64,000 nt of DNA. It comes from Streptomyces sp. V3I7. GTDB taxonomy: Bacteria; Actinomycetota; Actinomycetes; Streptomycetales; Streptomycetaceae. Of this stretch, positions 53,743 to 62,396 are shown one piece after another. The DNA lies in the NCBI RefSeq assembly GCF_030817495.1, contig NZ_JAUSZK010000001.1, positions 5,852,001 through 5,916,000 on the forward strand, written 5' to 3'. A model generated the notes under the pieces. That model was not told where the DNA came from. It saw only the letters and a list, made by a program, of their open reading frames with translations, and did no database searches. Position numbers and translations under genes: made by a program. Positions within the stretch are counted from its first letter, which is position 1. The number at the start of each line of letters is the position of its first letter.

Positions 53743-54831
53743 TCAGGGGCGCCAGTACGGGTCGTAACCCGTCGTGAGCTTGCGCCCCTTGTGACGCCAC
53801 TTGGTCTCGTGGTTCACCATGTCGTTGGTGAAGCCGCGCAGCCGGCGGACGACGGCCCCGTAGGGCTTGATGACCATCGACGACAGCGTGCCGCCGGGCG
53901 GCTCGTCCATGAACGGCATGAACGCGTCCGGGAAGGCGGGCATCGTGCAGCCGATGCAGATGCCGCCGACGTTCGGACAGCCGCCGACACCGGCCATCCA
54001 GCCGCGCTTGGGCACGTTGCAGTTCACGACCGGACCCCAACAGCCTGTCTTGACCAGGCATTTGGGAGAGTTGTAGTCCAGCGCGAACTGGCCCTGCTCG
54101 TAGTACGAGCCTCGGTCGCAGCCCTCGTGCACCGTCCGGCCGAACAGCCACTGCGGGCGCAGCATGTGGTCCAGCGGGGGCGGGGGAGCGGCGCCGGCCG
54201 CGTGGTACAGGACCCAGATCAGGGTCTCCATGAAGTTCTCGGGCTGGATCGGGCAGCCGGGCACGTTCACGATGGGCAGGCCGCCCTGCGAGAGGAAGTC
54301 CCAGCCCAGGTAGTCCGCGAGACCCATGCAACCCGTCGGGTTGCCGGCCATCGCGTGGATGCCGCCGAAGGTGGCGCAGGTGCCCGCGGCCACCACCGCC
54401 CAGGCCTTGGGGGCGAGCTTGTCGATCCAGGTGTTCAGGGTCTCGGGCTGACCGGTCTCCGGGTCGTTGCCGAACGAGGTCCAGTAGCCGTCGCCCTCGA
54501 TGGTGTTCTGGTTGGGGACCGAGCCCTCGATGACGAGGATGAACGGAGCCACCTCGCCACGCGCCGCCGCCCGGTAGGGCGCGAGGAACTCCTCGCCGCC
54601 CAGGGTCGGGGAGAGCACCTTGTTGTACAGGGTGACCTTCGGCAGGCCCGGGATCAGACCGAGGACCAGGTCTTCGATGGAGGGCTGGTCGGCGGCCGTC
54701 AGGGAGACGGTGTCGCCGTCGCAGCTCATCCCCTCGGAGATCCAGAGGATGGTCATCTCCTCGAAGCCGGTCCGCTTCTCGACGGGGCCGGGTTTGTCGC
54801 GGACGTCGGTGGTGCGGCGATGCTTGTTCAT
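53743..54831 (-). CDS. hhyS: Group 1h [NiFe]-hydrogenase small subunit
   Basis: Electron-transfer subunit, 362 aa with three Fe-S clusters. WISEGMS-C37-D-G-D40 replaces the usual C-x2-C: Asp40 aligns with the aspartate that ligates the proximal cluster in the structure of the Ralstonia actinobacterial-type hydrogenase. Distal/medial ligands are in VPGCPIQP, GCDRGSYYEQG, KTGCWGPVVNC and GGCPNVGGICIGCTMP. No Tat signal peptide and no membrane anchor: cytosolic or peripherally bound. ATG 54831, 1 nt after the upstream gene. Confidence 0.97.
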   Translation of the reverse strand: MNKHRRTTDVRDKPGPVEKRTGFEEMTILWISEGMSCDGDTVSLTAADQPSIEDLVLGLIPGLPKVTLYNKVLSPTLGGEEFLAPYRAAARGEVAPFILVIEGSVPNQNTIEGDGYWTSFGNDPETGQPETLNTWIDKLAPKAWAVVAAGTCATFGGIHAMAGNPTGCMGLADYLGWDFLSQGGLPIVNVPGCPIQPENFMETLIWVLYHAAGAAPPPPLDHMLRPQWLFGRTVHEGCDRGSYYEQGQFALDYNSPKCLVKTGCWGPVVNCNVPKRGWMAGVGGCPNVGGICIGCTMPAFPDAFMPFMDEPPGGTLSSMVIKPYGAVVRRLRGFTNDMVNHETKWRHKGRKLTTGYDPYWRP

Positions 54832-54832
54832 G

Positions 54833-56335
54833 TCATCGGCCTTTGCTGCGCGGGGAGTTGAGGTCGGTGGAGCCGAGCGTCTGGAGTGGGGTGAGCTCGT
54901 CGGGCCGGAAGTAGTGGAAGCGGCCGTACCAGGTGTGGAGCTCGGCCGCCGGGTCGCCGTCGACGGTCACGGCGACGTGCGTGCTGCCGTCCACGTCGTG
55001 GAAGACGGCGGCCACCTCGGCGGTGCGCCCGACCAGGAACATGTCCTGGGCGTCTGCGCCGCGCCCCCGCGGGCACAGCCGTACGCGGCTGCCCTTGCCG
55101 ACGGGCACGCCGTCGACGAGCACGGTGTCGGTCGTCGGGGACAGGCCTTCGTCGGCGCCCTCCTGCCACCAAGTGGCGCGCTCGGGGGCGGGCCCGGCGG
55201 CGTGGGGCGTGGCCGGGGCCAGGGAGCGGACGGCGCCGTGCAGGCGCGCGAAGACCTCCTGCGGCATCGTGTCGACCCGGTCGAGGATCGCGGCGGCCCG
55301 CGCGTCGGTGGCGCGCGCCTCGCGCTTCTCCTCGTCGGTCAGCAGCATCGTGCGCAGGGTGAGGATCTCGTCGATCTCCGCGGCGTCGTGCAGATCGCCG
55401 GGGCTCTCCGGGGCCACCTGGGGGTGGTCGGAGAGGATGATCGGCGCGGAGAGCACGGCCGGTCCGGTGGTGGCGGGGGAGCCGCCGCCCAGCACGGGGA
55501 AGGTGAACTCGTTCCGGCAGGCGCGCGCGTGCTCGCAAAGGTCGGCGGGCGGGTCGATCAGTGACACGAACTCCGCGCCCTCGCAGGCGAGGAGGGTGTG
55601 CGTGGCGATGAGCGCACGGCGCAGCGCCTCGTCGCGCGGGGTGCTCGGGTCGGGTGCGGGCGCCGCGTTCGTGGTACGCACCCGGAGCCGGACGACGTCC
55701 TCGGAGAGCCGCTCGGCCACGACGCCGACATCGCCCCGGACCGCCTCGCGGCGCCGCACGATCCGGCCGACGCCGTCGGGCAGCGGCTCGTCGGTCTCGT
55801 CGGCCTCCGCCTCCAGCGTCACGGTGTGCTCCCGGCGTAGCAAGCCGTCGAGCGGGAGGGCGAGTTCGACCTCGCGCGGCACCGCCTCGTCGAAGGTCAG
55901 ATGCGTCTGCCCGTCGCCCGTCCGCAGCGACGCGACCGCACGGGGAGCGCCGTCCCGGCCCGCCTCCTCCACCTGCTTGTGCTGCATCTGGAGGCAGCGC
56001 ACCTTGATCCGTACGACGGCACCGGGCCGCCGGACGCGCAGCAGGCACTCGGTCCGCTGGTACCAGGAGTCCGCGGAACCGGACACGCTCGGGGCGACGG
56101 GGCCGGACTGCTCCACCCACTCCCGGGGGAACAGCACCCCGAACTGCCACCGGACACGGTTCTTCGTGGAGGAGCGGCGGTAGGGGTAGAGCAGATAGCC
56201 CTCGTAGAGGACGGCGTCGGCGACCGCGCTCAGTTGCTCGAAGCCGTCCCGGCGCCGGTCGGGCGCCGGATCCTTCCCGGCGTCCGTGACCGCAGCACAG
56301 GCCACGGTGCTCGCGGCAGCCAAGCCATCCGACAT
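54833..56335 (-). CDS. Conserved hypothetical protein, first gene of the hydrogenase structural operon
   Basis: Protein of 500 aa; ATG 56335 follows GAGGAGG at good spacing. No signal peptide or membrane helix. The N-terminal third has LYEGYLLYPYRRSSTKNRVRWQFGVLFPREW, the middle is acidic and helix-rich (EILTLRTMLLTDEEKREARATDARAAAILDRVD) and the C-terminus has GSRVRLCPRGRGADAQDMFLVGRTA and HVAVTVDGDPAAE. Cys residues (CLQMQHK, CEHARAC) could be metal-linked. Similar-sized proteins accompany hhySL in other actinobacteria (recollection). Function unknown; coupled to hhyS by 1 nt. Confidence 0.8.
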   Translation of the reverse strand: MSDGLAAASTVACAAVTDAGKDPAPDRRRDGFEQLSAVADAVLYEGYLLYPYRRSSTKNRVRWQFGVLFPREWVEQSGPVAPSVSGSADSWYQRTECLLRVRRPGAVVRIKVRCLQMQHKQVEEAGRDGAPRAVASLRTGDGQTHLTFDEAVPREVELALPLDGLLRREHTVTLEAEADETDEPLPDGVGRIVRRREAVRGDVGVVAERLSEDVVRLRVRTTNAAPAPDPSTPRDEALRRALIATHTLLACEGAEFVSLIDPPADLCEHARACRNEFTFPVLGGGSPATTGPAVLSAPIILSDHPQVAPESPGDLHDAAEIDEILTLRTMLLTDEEKREARATDARAAAILDRVDTMPQEVFARLHGAVRSLAPATPHAAGPAPERATWWQEGADEGLSPTTDTVLVDGVPVGKGSRVRLCPRGRGADAQDMFLVGRTAEVAAVFHDVDGSTHVAVTVDGDPAAELHTWYGRFHYFRPDELTPLQTLGSTDLNSPRSKGR

Positions 56336-56634
56336 CCCGCCTCCTCGGATCCGTATGCGTGTGCGCCCATGCCTTCCACCACGGTCACCCCGCCGACGCA
56401 CCCTCGCCTCCTCTGGCTCACCACCGTTGGGCCGTTCAGGCGAGAAGGCTTGGCCCGCCCGGCGGGGAGGGGGCGTGGGTTCGGGGAGGGGGAGTGGGCT
56501 CGATCAGGCGAGGGCTTTGAGGCACGCGCGGCCAGCGCTCGTCCAGCAGGAGGCGGTGGACGAGTCGCGGCGGGACAAGGCTGCCCCCGAGGTGCTCGGC
56601 GGCTCGTGGACGTACTCCGGGCGGGAAGCCGGGC
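56336..56634. other. Promoter region of the hydrogenase structural operon
   Basis: About 300 bases between the hydrogenase operon start and the terminator of the DUF4916 gene. Upstream of the 500-aa gene lies a stretch of mixed composition; the middle is G-rich (56456-56505). No gene, and I cannot assign -35/-10 boxes with confidence. The promoter for the structural operon must lie here. Confidence 0.45.
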
Positions 56635-56656
56635 GGAAGCGTCGCGACGCGCTTCC
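56635..56656 (-). terminator. Hairpin terminator after DUF4916 gene
   Basis: GGAAGCG / CGCTTCC, 7-bp perfect stem with an 8-nt TCGCGACG loop, 20 nt beyond the stop of the minus-strand gene ending at 56677. Confidence 0.6.
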
Positions 56657-56676
56657 CCCGGCCGGACCCCGTACGG

Positions 56677-57213
56677 TCAGGCGACGATGCCGACGTGGGC
56701 GAGGGCCTGCTTCAGCAGGACACCGTGGCCGCCCGGCATCTCGCTCTGGAGCGCCTCCGACAGCGCCTCCTGCGGGCTGAACCACACCAGGTCCAGGGCG
56801 TCCTGCCGCGGACGGCAGTCGCCGGACACCGGCACGATGTAGGCGAGGGAGACGGCGTGCTGGCGCGGGTCGTGGTACGCCGTGACACCCGCGGTCGGGA
56901 AGTACTCGGCGACCGTGAACGGCTGGAGGGACGCCGGGACGCGGGGCAGGGCCACCGGACCGAGGTCCTTCTCCAGGTGGCGCAGCAGGGCGTCGCGCAC
57001 CCGTTCGTGGTGCAGGACACGGCCGGAGACCAGGGTGCGGCTGACCGTTCCGTCGGGTCCGATGCGCAGCAGCAGGCCGATGCTGGTGACTTCGCCGCTG
57101 TCGTCGACGCGCACCGGTACGGCCTCCACGTACAGGATCGGCATGCGGGCGCGTGCCATCTCCAACTCGTCGGACGAGAGCCAGCCGGGCGTGGTATCGG
57201 TCATGTCTGACAT
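56677..57213 (-). CDS. DUF4916/NUDIX-fold family protein
   Basis: Protein of 178 aa beginning MSDMTDTTPGWLSSDELEMARARMPILYVEAVPVRVD. It has a NUDIX-like beta region (SIGLLLRIGPDGTVSRTLVSGRVL) and the remnant of a NUDIX helix (LVWFSPQEALSEALQSEMPGG), but the canonical GX5EX7REUXEEXGU box is degenerate, so pyrophosphohydrolase activity is doubtful. ATG 57213 or the ATG three codons later may be used. Monocistronic. Function unknown. Confidence 0.82.
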   Translation of the reverse strand: MSDMTDTTPGWLSSDELEMARARMPILYVEAVPVRVDDSGEVTSIGLLLRIGPDGTVSRTLVSGRVLHHERVRDALLRHLEKDLGPVALPRVPASLQPFTVAEYFPTAGVTAYHDPRQHAVSLAYIVPVSGDCRPRQDALDLVWFSPQEALSEALQSEMPGGHGVLLKQALAHVGIVA

Positions 57214-57245
57214 TGCTTGATCATACTTTCCGGGTGGGGGCGCGC

Positions 57246-58394
57246 TCAGTCGCGGGGATGATCGGATGCGGGGATTCCATACAGACGGCGGGCGTTGTCG
57301 CGTCCCGTCCACTCGGCGATCCGCAGGGCGTCGCAGAGGCTCAACTCGTCGGCGTCCACACGGTCCTGGAGCAGCGCGGCCATCCCGCGACGGAAGCACA
57401 GCGCGCCCAGATGGTGGCACTCGGCGAGCCCGTACGCGTCGGAGCTGTACAGGAGTTTGCGGAAGGGGGTGATCTCCAAGGCCTCCTCCAGGATCGTCCG
57501 GGCGCGGATCGGACCGGCGAAATGCAGGGCCAGTCCGACGTCCAGGTACACGTGCTCGAACACCGTTGCCAGATAGGCGGCTTGGCGGTGGAACGGCCAG
57601 CAGTGCAGCAGGAGTACCGGGATGGTGCCGCGCGTCAGGTGCAGCCAGTCGGTGAGCAGAGCGGGGTCGGCGCGGTGCAGCCGGATGTCGAAGTCGCCGA
57701 GACCGGCATGCAGTTGGAGCGGCAGGCCGAGGTCGACCGCGGTCCACAGCAGATGGCGTACGAGGACGGGATCGGCGAGGCGCGCCCCGTCCGACGCGAG
57801 CCAGTGTCCGGCGGCCTCGGTCACCTCGGCGTCCGTCGGCCGCTCCGGGGTCAGGGCGAAGCCCGTGCGGTACGCGGCCACCGACTTCACGCCCACCACA
57901 CCCGGCCGCCGTACGGCCTCCTCGGCGGCGGCGCGGAACGCGGCCGCGTACGCGGCCGGCTCCATACCTCGCGCGGCCACCGCCTCCGCCACGCTCTCCA
58001 GACGTACGACCTCGTACGCCGTGCCACCCCCGTCGGCCGCCAACTCGGCCGGAGAAGTCACCGGTTGCGGGGCGTAGCCCGTGTCGACGCAGAACACCCC
58101 GGCCCGCGCGGCCGTCAGGAAACGACGGTTGACCTCGCGCCACCCAAGGGCGGCCCGCCGGTCCAGGTAGTCGGCGGGCGGTGCATGGCGCGGCAGGTCC
58201 AGCAGGGGCGCGCAGTGGCGTCGTACGGCCGCGCCGACCGGGCTGTCGAAGGGTGAGATCCCGCTGCCGGGCCAGGCGTCGCCCTCGGTGAGCAGCGACT
58301 CGAACTCCTCGCGCGACAGGTCGGCGGTGACCGCACCGTGGCAGTGGTGGTCCACGAGGGGCAGGGCGTCGAGCGCCTCCTGGATCGCGCCCAC
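57246..58394 (-). CDS. Amidohydrolase (FluG N-domain-like)
   Basis: Metal-dependent amidohydrolase of 382 aa: VDHHCHG near the N-terminus (H17-x-H19 metal site), then LPLQLHAGLGDFDIRL, VLLLHCWPF and LYSSDAYGLAE holding later His/Asp ligands. GTG 58394 follows the upstream glutamine-synthetase-like gene by 2 nt. In fungal FluG and some bacterial proteins these two activities are one polypeptide; here they are separate and coupled. Likely hydrolyses a gamma-glutamyl or related amide. Confidence 0.87.
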   Translation of the reverse strand: MGAIQEALDALPLVDHHCHGAVTADLSREEFESLLTEGDAWPGSGISPFDSPVGAAVRRHCAPLLDLPRHAPPADYLDRRAALGWREVNRRFLTAARAGVFCVDTGYAPQPVTSPAELAADGGGTAYEVVRLESVAEAVAARGMEPAAYAAAFRAAAEEAVRRPGVVGVKSVAAYRTGFALTPERPTDAEVTEAAGHWLASDGARLADPVLVRHLLWTAVDLGLPLQLHAGLGDFDIRLHRADPALLTDWLHLTRGTIPVLLLHCWPFHRQAAYLATVFEHVYLDVGLALHFAGPIRARTILEEALEITPFRKLLYSSDAYGLAECHHLGALCFRRGMAALLQDRVDADELSLCDALRIAEWTGRDNARRLYGIPASDHPRD

Positions 58395-58396
58395 CG

Positions 58397-59800
58397 TCAG
58401 TACGTCCAGCGGTAGTGCGCCGCCACCTGGGCGTCGTCCAGCCCTTCGACCGCCGCCGCCTCCCCGAGGCGTACGGCCGTCACCGCGTCGGCGAGGACGG
58501 GGCCGAGCGCGGCGCGCAGCACCTCGTCGCCGCGGAACTCCTGGACCGCCTCCGGCAGCGACGCCGGCAGTCGGCGTACCTGCCGGGCCGCCGCCTCCGG
58601 AGGGCCGAAGCGCGCCGGGTCCCCGGTGATCTCCTCGGACAGCGGCGTCGCCGAGGCGATGCCGTCGAGCCCGGCGGCGATGACGCAGCCGAGGGCGAGA
58701 TAGGGGTTGGCGGCCAGGTCGACCGGTTTGACCTCCAGGTTGGCGCTCTCCTCCCGGCGGCCGAGCGTGCCGGTGACCACCCGCACCCCGGCCTCGCGCG
58801 TCTCCCGGCCCCACGCGGTGAACACCCCGGCCCACTGGGAGGGCTTGAGCCGCAGATGGCTGGCCGGGCTCGGCGCGGTCACGGCCGTCAGCGCGGGCAG
58901 ATGCGCGAGCACCCCGGCCAGGAACGACTCGGCCTCACCGGTCATGCCGTACCGGCCGTTGCCCCCCGAGTGCAGATTGAGGCCGTCGCGCCAGCAAGAG
59001 AGGTGGATATGACCGCCGTTGCCGACCCCCGTGGCGAACACCGCGGGCGAGAAGGACACTTGGAGGCCGTGCCGTCGCGACACCGCCCGGATCGTCTGGC
59101 GGACCAGCACACTGCGGTCGGCGGCCGCCACCGGGTCGAGCGCGCCCACCGAGACCTCGAACTGCCCGGCCGCGTACTCGGGATGGACCTGATCGACGTC
59201 CACGCCCTCGGCCGCGAGGGCCGCGAGCAGGTCGGCCGTGCAGTCGCTCAGCTCGACCTGCCGCGCGGCGCCGTACGCCGGACCCGGCGCCGCCGGGACG
59301 AACTCCCCCTCGGGCGCCGGCCCGAGGCCCACCGACCACTCGATCTCGATGGCCGCCTTGAAGGTCAGGCCGTGCCGCTCCGCCGCGTCCGCGACGATCC
59401 GGCGCAGGACGGTGCGGCTGCACCCGGGATGGCGCTCGCCCTCCTGGGTGATCCGGTCGACGGGGGCCCACGCCCAGCCGGGCTGCCCCGCCAGCACCAC
59501 CAGCGCGTCCAGGTCCGGGTAGAGGCGCAGATCGCCGTCGGGTGAGCCGAGCACGTCGGTGGTGACGACGGAGTCGTCCGCCAGGAACGTGTCGAAGACC
59601 GGCGACATGCCCACGCCCCACGCCGCGGCTTCGGGGAGCCGCGCCGTCGGGACCGTCTTCACCCGGCCGACGCCCGCCGTGTCGACGTACGACAGGACGA
59701 TCCCGCGCACGTCCTGCCGCTCCAGCTGGGCGGCGAACTCGGTGGCCCGCTGGACGTCGCCGGGGCGGCCGCCGGGCACCGGGTCGGCAAGGGTGGTCAT
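58397..59800 (-). CDS. Glutamine synthetase-like ligase (gamma-glutamyl-amine type)
   Basis: Glutamine-synthetase fold, 467 aa. FKAAIEIEWSV supplies metal-binding Glu, HPEYAAGQFEVSV and NGGHIHLS are the metal/ATP signatures, and SHLRLKPSQWAG is in the place of the glutamate-binding loop. The N-terminal beta-grasp (QDVRGIVLSYVDTAGVGRVK) is present. Housekeeping GlnA residues are not all conserved, and streptomycete relatives (GlnA2-4) gamma-glutamylate polyamines or ethanolamine, so an amine substrate is likely. ATG 59800 with AAGGAGG. Operon with the amidohydrolase downstream. Confidence 0.87.
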   Translation of the reverse strand: MTTLADPVPGGRPGDVQRATEFAAQLERQDVRGIVLSYVDTAGVGRVKTVPTARLPEAAAWGVGMSPVFDTFLADDSVVTTDVLGSPDGDLRLYPDLDALVVLAGQPGWAWAPVDRITQEGERHPGCSRTVLRRIVADAAERHGLTFKAAIEIEWSVGLGPAPEGEFVPAAPGPAYGAARQVELSDCTADLLAALAAEGVDVDQVHPEYAAGQFEVSVGALDPVAAADRSVLVRQTIRAVSRRHGLQVSFSPAVFATGVGNGGHIHLSCWRDGLNLHSGGNGRYGMTGEAESFLAGVLAHLPALTAVTAPSPASHLRLKPSQWAGVFTAWGRETREAGVRVVTGTLGRREESANLEVKPVDLAANPYLALGCVIAAGLDGIASATPLSEEITGDPARFGPPEAAARQVRRLPASLPEAVQEFRGDEVLRAALGPVLADAVTAVRLGEAAAVEGLDDAQVAAHYRWTY

Positions 59801-59839
59801 ACGGCCTCCTTGGCGGGGCTCCCTGATGCGTGCTCGGGC

Positions 59840-60637
59840 TCAGCGTTTCACGGCCACCGCGCCGAACTGCGGTACCGCCACGGGGGAGTCGGTCTCCGCG
59901 CGCCACCGGGAGCACGGCACCAGGCCCGGTTCGAGCAGGTCGAGTCCCTCGAAGAAGGCGGCGACCTCGGCGCGGCCGCGGGCCGTGATGGGCGGGGTGG
60001 CGTTCTCGTTCCAGAACCTCATCGCCTCGACGTTGCCCTCGCCGCCCAGGTCGGCGTCGAAGGTCGGGTGGGTGAGCACGAGGAAGCTGCCCGAAGGGAC
60101 CGCCGCCATGAACCGGCGCACGATGTCCCGGGCCTCGTCGGCGTCGAGCACGAAGTTGAGGATGCCCAGCATCATCACGGCGACCGGCCGCGAGAGGTCG
60201 AGGGTGTCGGCCGCGCGTCGGACGATCGCGTCCGGGTCGCGCACGTCCGCCTCGACATAGTCGGTGGCGCCCTCGGGGCCGCCGGCGAGCAGGGTGCGGG
60301 CGTGCGCGAGCACCACCGGGTCGTGGTCGACGTACACGATCCGCGACGCGGGCGCGACCCGCTGGGCGATCCCGTGGGTGTTGTCGCCGGCCGGCAGCCC
60401 GGTGTCGAGGTCCAGGAACTGCCGTACGCCGCGCTCGGCGGCGAGGTAGCGGACCGCCCGGCCCAGGAACGCGCGGTCCGCGCGCGCCACCTCCCGGATC
60501 ACCGGGAACATCCCGGCGACGTGCTCGCCCACGTGCCGGTCGGCCTCGTAGTGGTCCGTGCCGCCGGTCCAGTAGTTCCAGACGCGCGCGTTGTGCGCCA
60601 CGGACGTGTCGACGGAAGGGTGCGCGGACGCGTCCAC
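59840..60637 (-). CDS. SAM-dependent methyltransferase, DUF574 type (divergent copy)
   Basis: Protein of 265 aa of the same family as 60685-61497 and 18249-19037, but the most divergent: ARVWNYWTGGTDHYEADR in place of ARVYDW..GGKDNYPVD, and FLDLDTGLP in place of FLDIG(T/S)GIP at SAM motif I. GTG 60637 is chosen because AAGGAGAG lies 7 nt upstream; a GTG at 60688 overlapping the upstream stop is an alternative. Function unknown. Confidence 0.85.
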   Translation of the reverse strand: MDASAHPSVDTSVAHNARVWNYWTGGTDHYEADRHVGEHVAGMFPVIREVARADRAFLGRAVRYLAAERGVRQFLDLDTGLPAGDNTHGIAQRVAPASRIVYVDHDPVVLAHARTLLAGGPEGATDYVEADVRDPDAIVRRAADTLDLSRPVAVMMLGILNFVLDADEARDIVRRFMAAVPSGSFLVLTHPTFDADLGGEGNVEAMRFWNENATPPITARGRAEVAAFFEGLDLLEPGLVPCSRWRAETDSPVAVPQFGAVAVKR

Positions 60638-60684
60638 GGACGTACTCTCCTTGCTCCGTCCGCTCACCGCTTGGCTCCGCTCGC

Positions 60685-61497
60685 TCACCGCTTGATCCCG
60701 ACGCCGCCGTACACCGAGATCGGTCCGGGGCCCAGATCCCACTCGTCCTCGGCCAGTTCGGGGCGCCAGTCCGCCACGGACACGACGCCCGGCGGGAACA
60801 GGTCGAGTCCCTTGAAGAAACGGCTCACTTCGGCGTGCGGACGCGCCACCAGGGTCACGCCTCCTGCCGCGTACGCCTCGATGCCCCGGCGTACGTTCTC
60901 CGGTTCGAGGTCGGCGGTCATCGCGGACAGCACCAGACAACTGCCCGGCGCCAGCGCGTCGACCAGGGTGTCCACCAGCTCGTAGGCGCCGTCCGCGTCG
61001 GCGACGAAGTGCAGCAGCGCGATCAGCGACAGGGCGACGGGGCGGCCGAAGTCCAGGGTGCGGGCGGCCAGTTCGAGGATCCGCTCCGGTTCCCGGGCGT
61101 CGGCCTGGAGGTACTCCGTGACGCCTTCCTCGGTGCCGTGGAGCAGGGAGTCGGCCTGGGCGAGGACGATCGGGTCGTGGTCGACGTAGACCACCCGTGC
61201 CTGTGGGGCCGCGGCCTGGGCGATCTGGTGGAGGTTGGGCTCGGTGGGGATGCCGCTGCCGATGTCGAGGAACTGGCGGATCCCCGCCTCCCCGGCGAGA
61301 AGCCGGGTGGCGCGCTGCATGAACCAGCGGTTGGCGCGCGCGGCCCGGGGCGCCCCCGGCTCGATCGCCATGAGCTGCTCGCCGAGGCGGGCGTCGACCG
61401 GGTAGTTGTCCTTGCCGCCGAGGAACCAGTCGTAGACCCGCGCGGCGTGCGGCCTGGTCGTGTCGATCTGCCGGAGGGCGGGCTCGCTCGCGGTCAT
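60685..61497 (-). CDS. SAM-dependent methyltransferase, DUF574 type
   Basis: Protein of 270 aa: ARVYDWFLGGKDNYPVD at 19-35, FLDIGSGIPT motif I, YVDHDPIVL motif II. Closest in the window to the copy at 18249-19037. ATG 61497 overlaps the upstream hydrolase stop (ATGA region, 4 nt), so hydrolase and methyltransferase are coupled. Function unknown. Confidence 0.88.
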   Translation of the reverse strand: MTASEPALRQIDTTRPHAARVYDWFLGGKDNYPVDARLGEQLMAIEPGAPRAARANRWFMQRATRLLAGEAGIRQFLDIGSGIPTEPNLHQIAQAAAPQARVVYVDHDPIVLAQADSLLHGTEEGVTEYLQADAREPERILELAARTLDFGRPVALSLIALLHFVADADGAYELVDTLVDALAPGSCLVLSAMTADLEPENVRRGIEAYAAGGVTLVARPHAEVSRFFKGLDLFPPGVVSVADWRPELAEDEWDLGPGPISVYGGVGIKR

Positions 61498-62324
61498 CCG
61501 GCGCTGCCCTGCTCGGCGGCGGGCAGGACCTCGTCCAGGAAGCGGGTCAGGTCGGCGAAGACGTCGGCCCGGTTCGTCTCGTTGAACACCTCGTGCCGCG
61601 CCCCGGGGTAGATCCGCTCGGTCAGCCGGCCACCGCTCAACCGCTCCACGCCGGGCCGGCTGCCGGGCAGCGGGACCAGCCGGTCGTCGTCACCGTGCAG
61701 CCACAGCAGCGGGAGCGCGCCGATGTCGCCGCCGCCGGCGACGGTGTCCAGGGTGCGGGCGAACGCCTCCACCGTCGGGCGCTTCATCGGGCCGTGCCAG
61801 ACCAGCGGGTCGGCGGCGTAGTCGGCGCCCACGGCCGGGTCGCGGGAGAGCGAAGCCAGGCTGATGGGGGTGTCCGGGATCTCGTCGTGGGCGAGCAGGC
61901 CGACCACCAGGTCCCAGGTGCCGATCACCGGACCGGACAGGACCAGGGCGGTCAGCTCGTCGCCGTAGCGCTGGGCGTAGCGGGCCGCGATCAGGCCGCC
62001 CATGGAGTGGCCGATCAGGACGACGGGCAGGCCCGGGTGCGCGGCGCGGGCCAGGTCGGCGACGGCGTGTACGTCGGTGACGACGTCCTCGAAGTCCTCG
62101 ATCAGCACGCGTTCGCCGGAGGACGTCCCGTGGCCGATGTGATCGGGTGCGAACACCGCGGCGCCGTGGCGGTGCAGGACGTCGGCGGCCTCCTCGTACC
62201 GGCCCGCGTGTTCGCCGTACCCGTGCACGAGGAGGGCGATGTAGCGGGGTTCGGGATGCGGCCACTCGTGGGCGGTGATCTTGCCCCGCGTCCCGGTGAG
62301 GACGTGTTCACGGACGGGCGCCAT
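61494..62324 (-). CDS. Alpha/beta hydrolase, monoacylglycerol lipase type
   Basis: Serine hydrolase of 276 aa. VHGYGEHAGRYEE oxyanion region, nucleophile elbow G-H-S-M-G-G, acid in HGDDDRLVP and base in PGARHEVFNE make a full triad in the monoglyceride-lipase/lysophospholipase pattern. No signal peptide. ATG 62324 has GGAGGAG close upstream. Leads a small operon with two DUF574 methyltransferases. Confidence 0.9.
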   Translation of the reverse strand: MAPVREHVLTGTRGKITAHEWPHPEPRYIALLVHGYGEHAGRYEEAADVLHRHGAAVFAPDHIGHGTSSGERVLIEDFEDVVTDVHAVADLARAAHPGLPVVLIGHSMGGLIAARYAQRYGDELTALVLSGPVIGTWDLVVGLLAHDEIPDTPISLASLSRDPAVGADYAADPLVWHGPMKRPTVEAFARTLDTVAGGGDIGALPLLWLHGDDDRLVPLPGSRPGVERLSGGRLTERIYPGARHEVFNETNRADVFADLTRFLDEVLPAAEQGSAG

Positions 62325-62396
62325 GTCTCCTCCAGTTGCCTCGGCGAAGGTACCGGGGGATCTTCCCAGGGGAGCGGTCGGAGGTCTATAGTCCAA

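Noticed and set aside
60662..60694. Direct repeat CGCTCACCGCTTG as an operator
   Set aside because: It falls at the end of one methyltransferase gene and the leader of the next and looks like local slippage; no symmetry.
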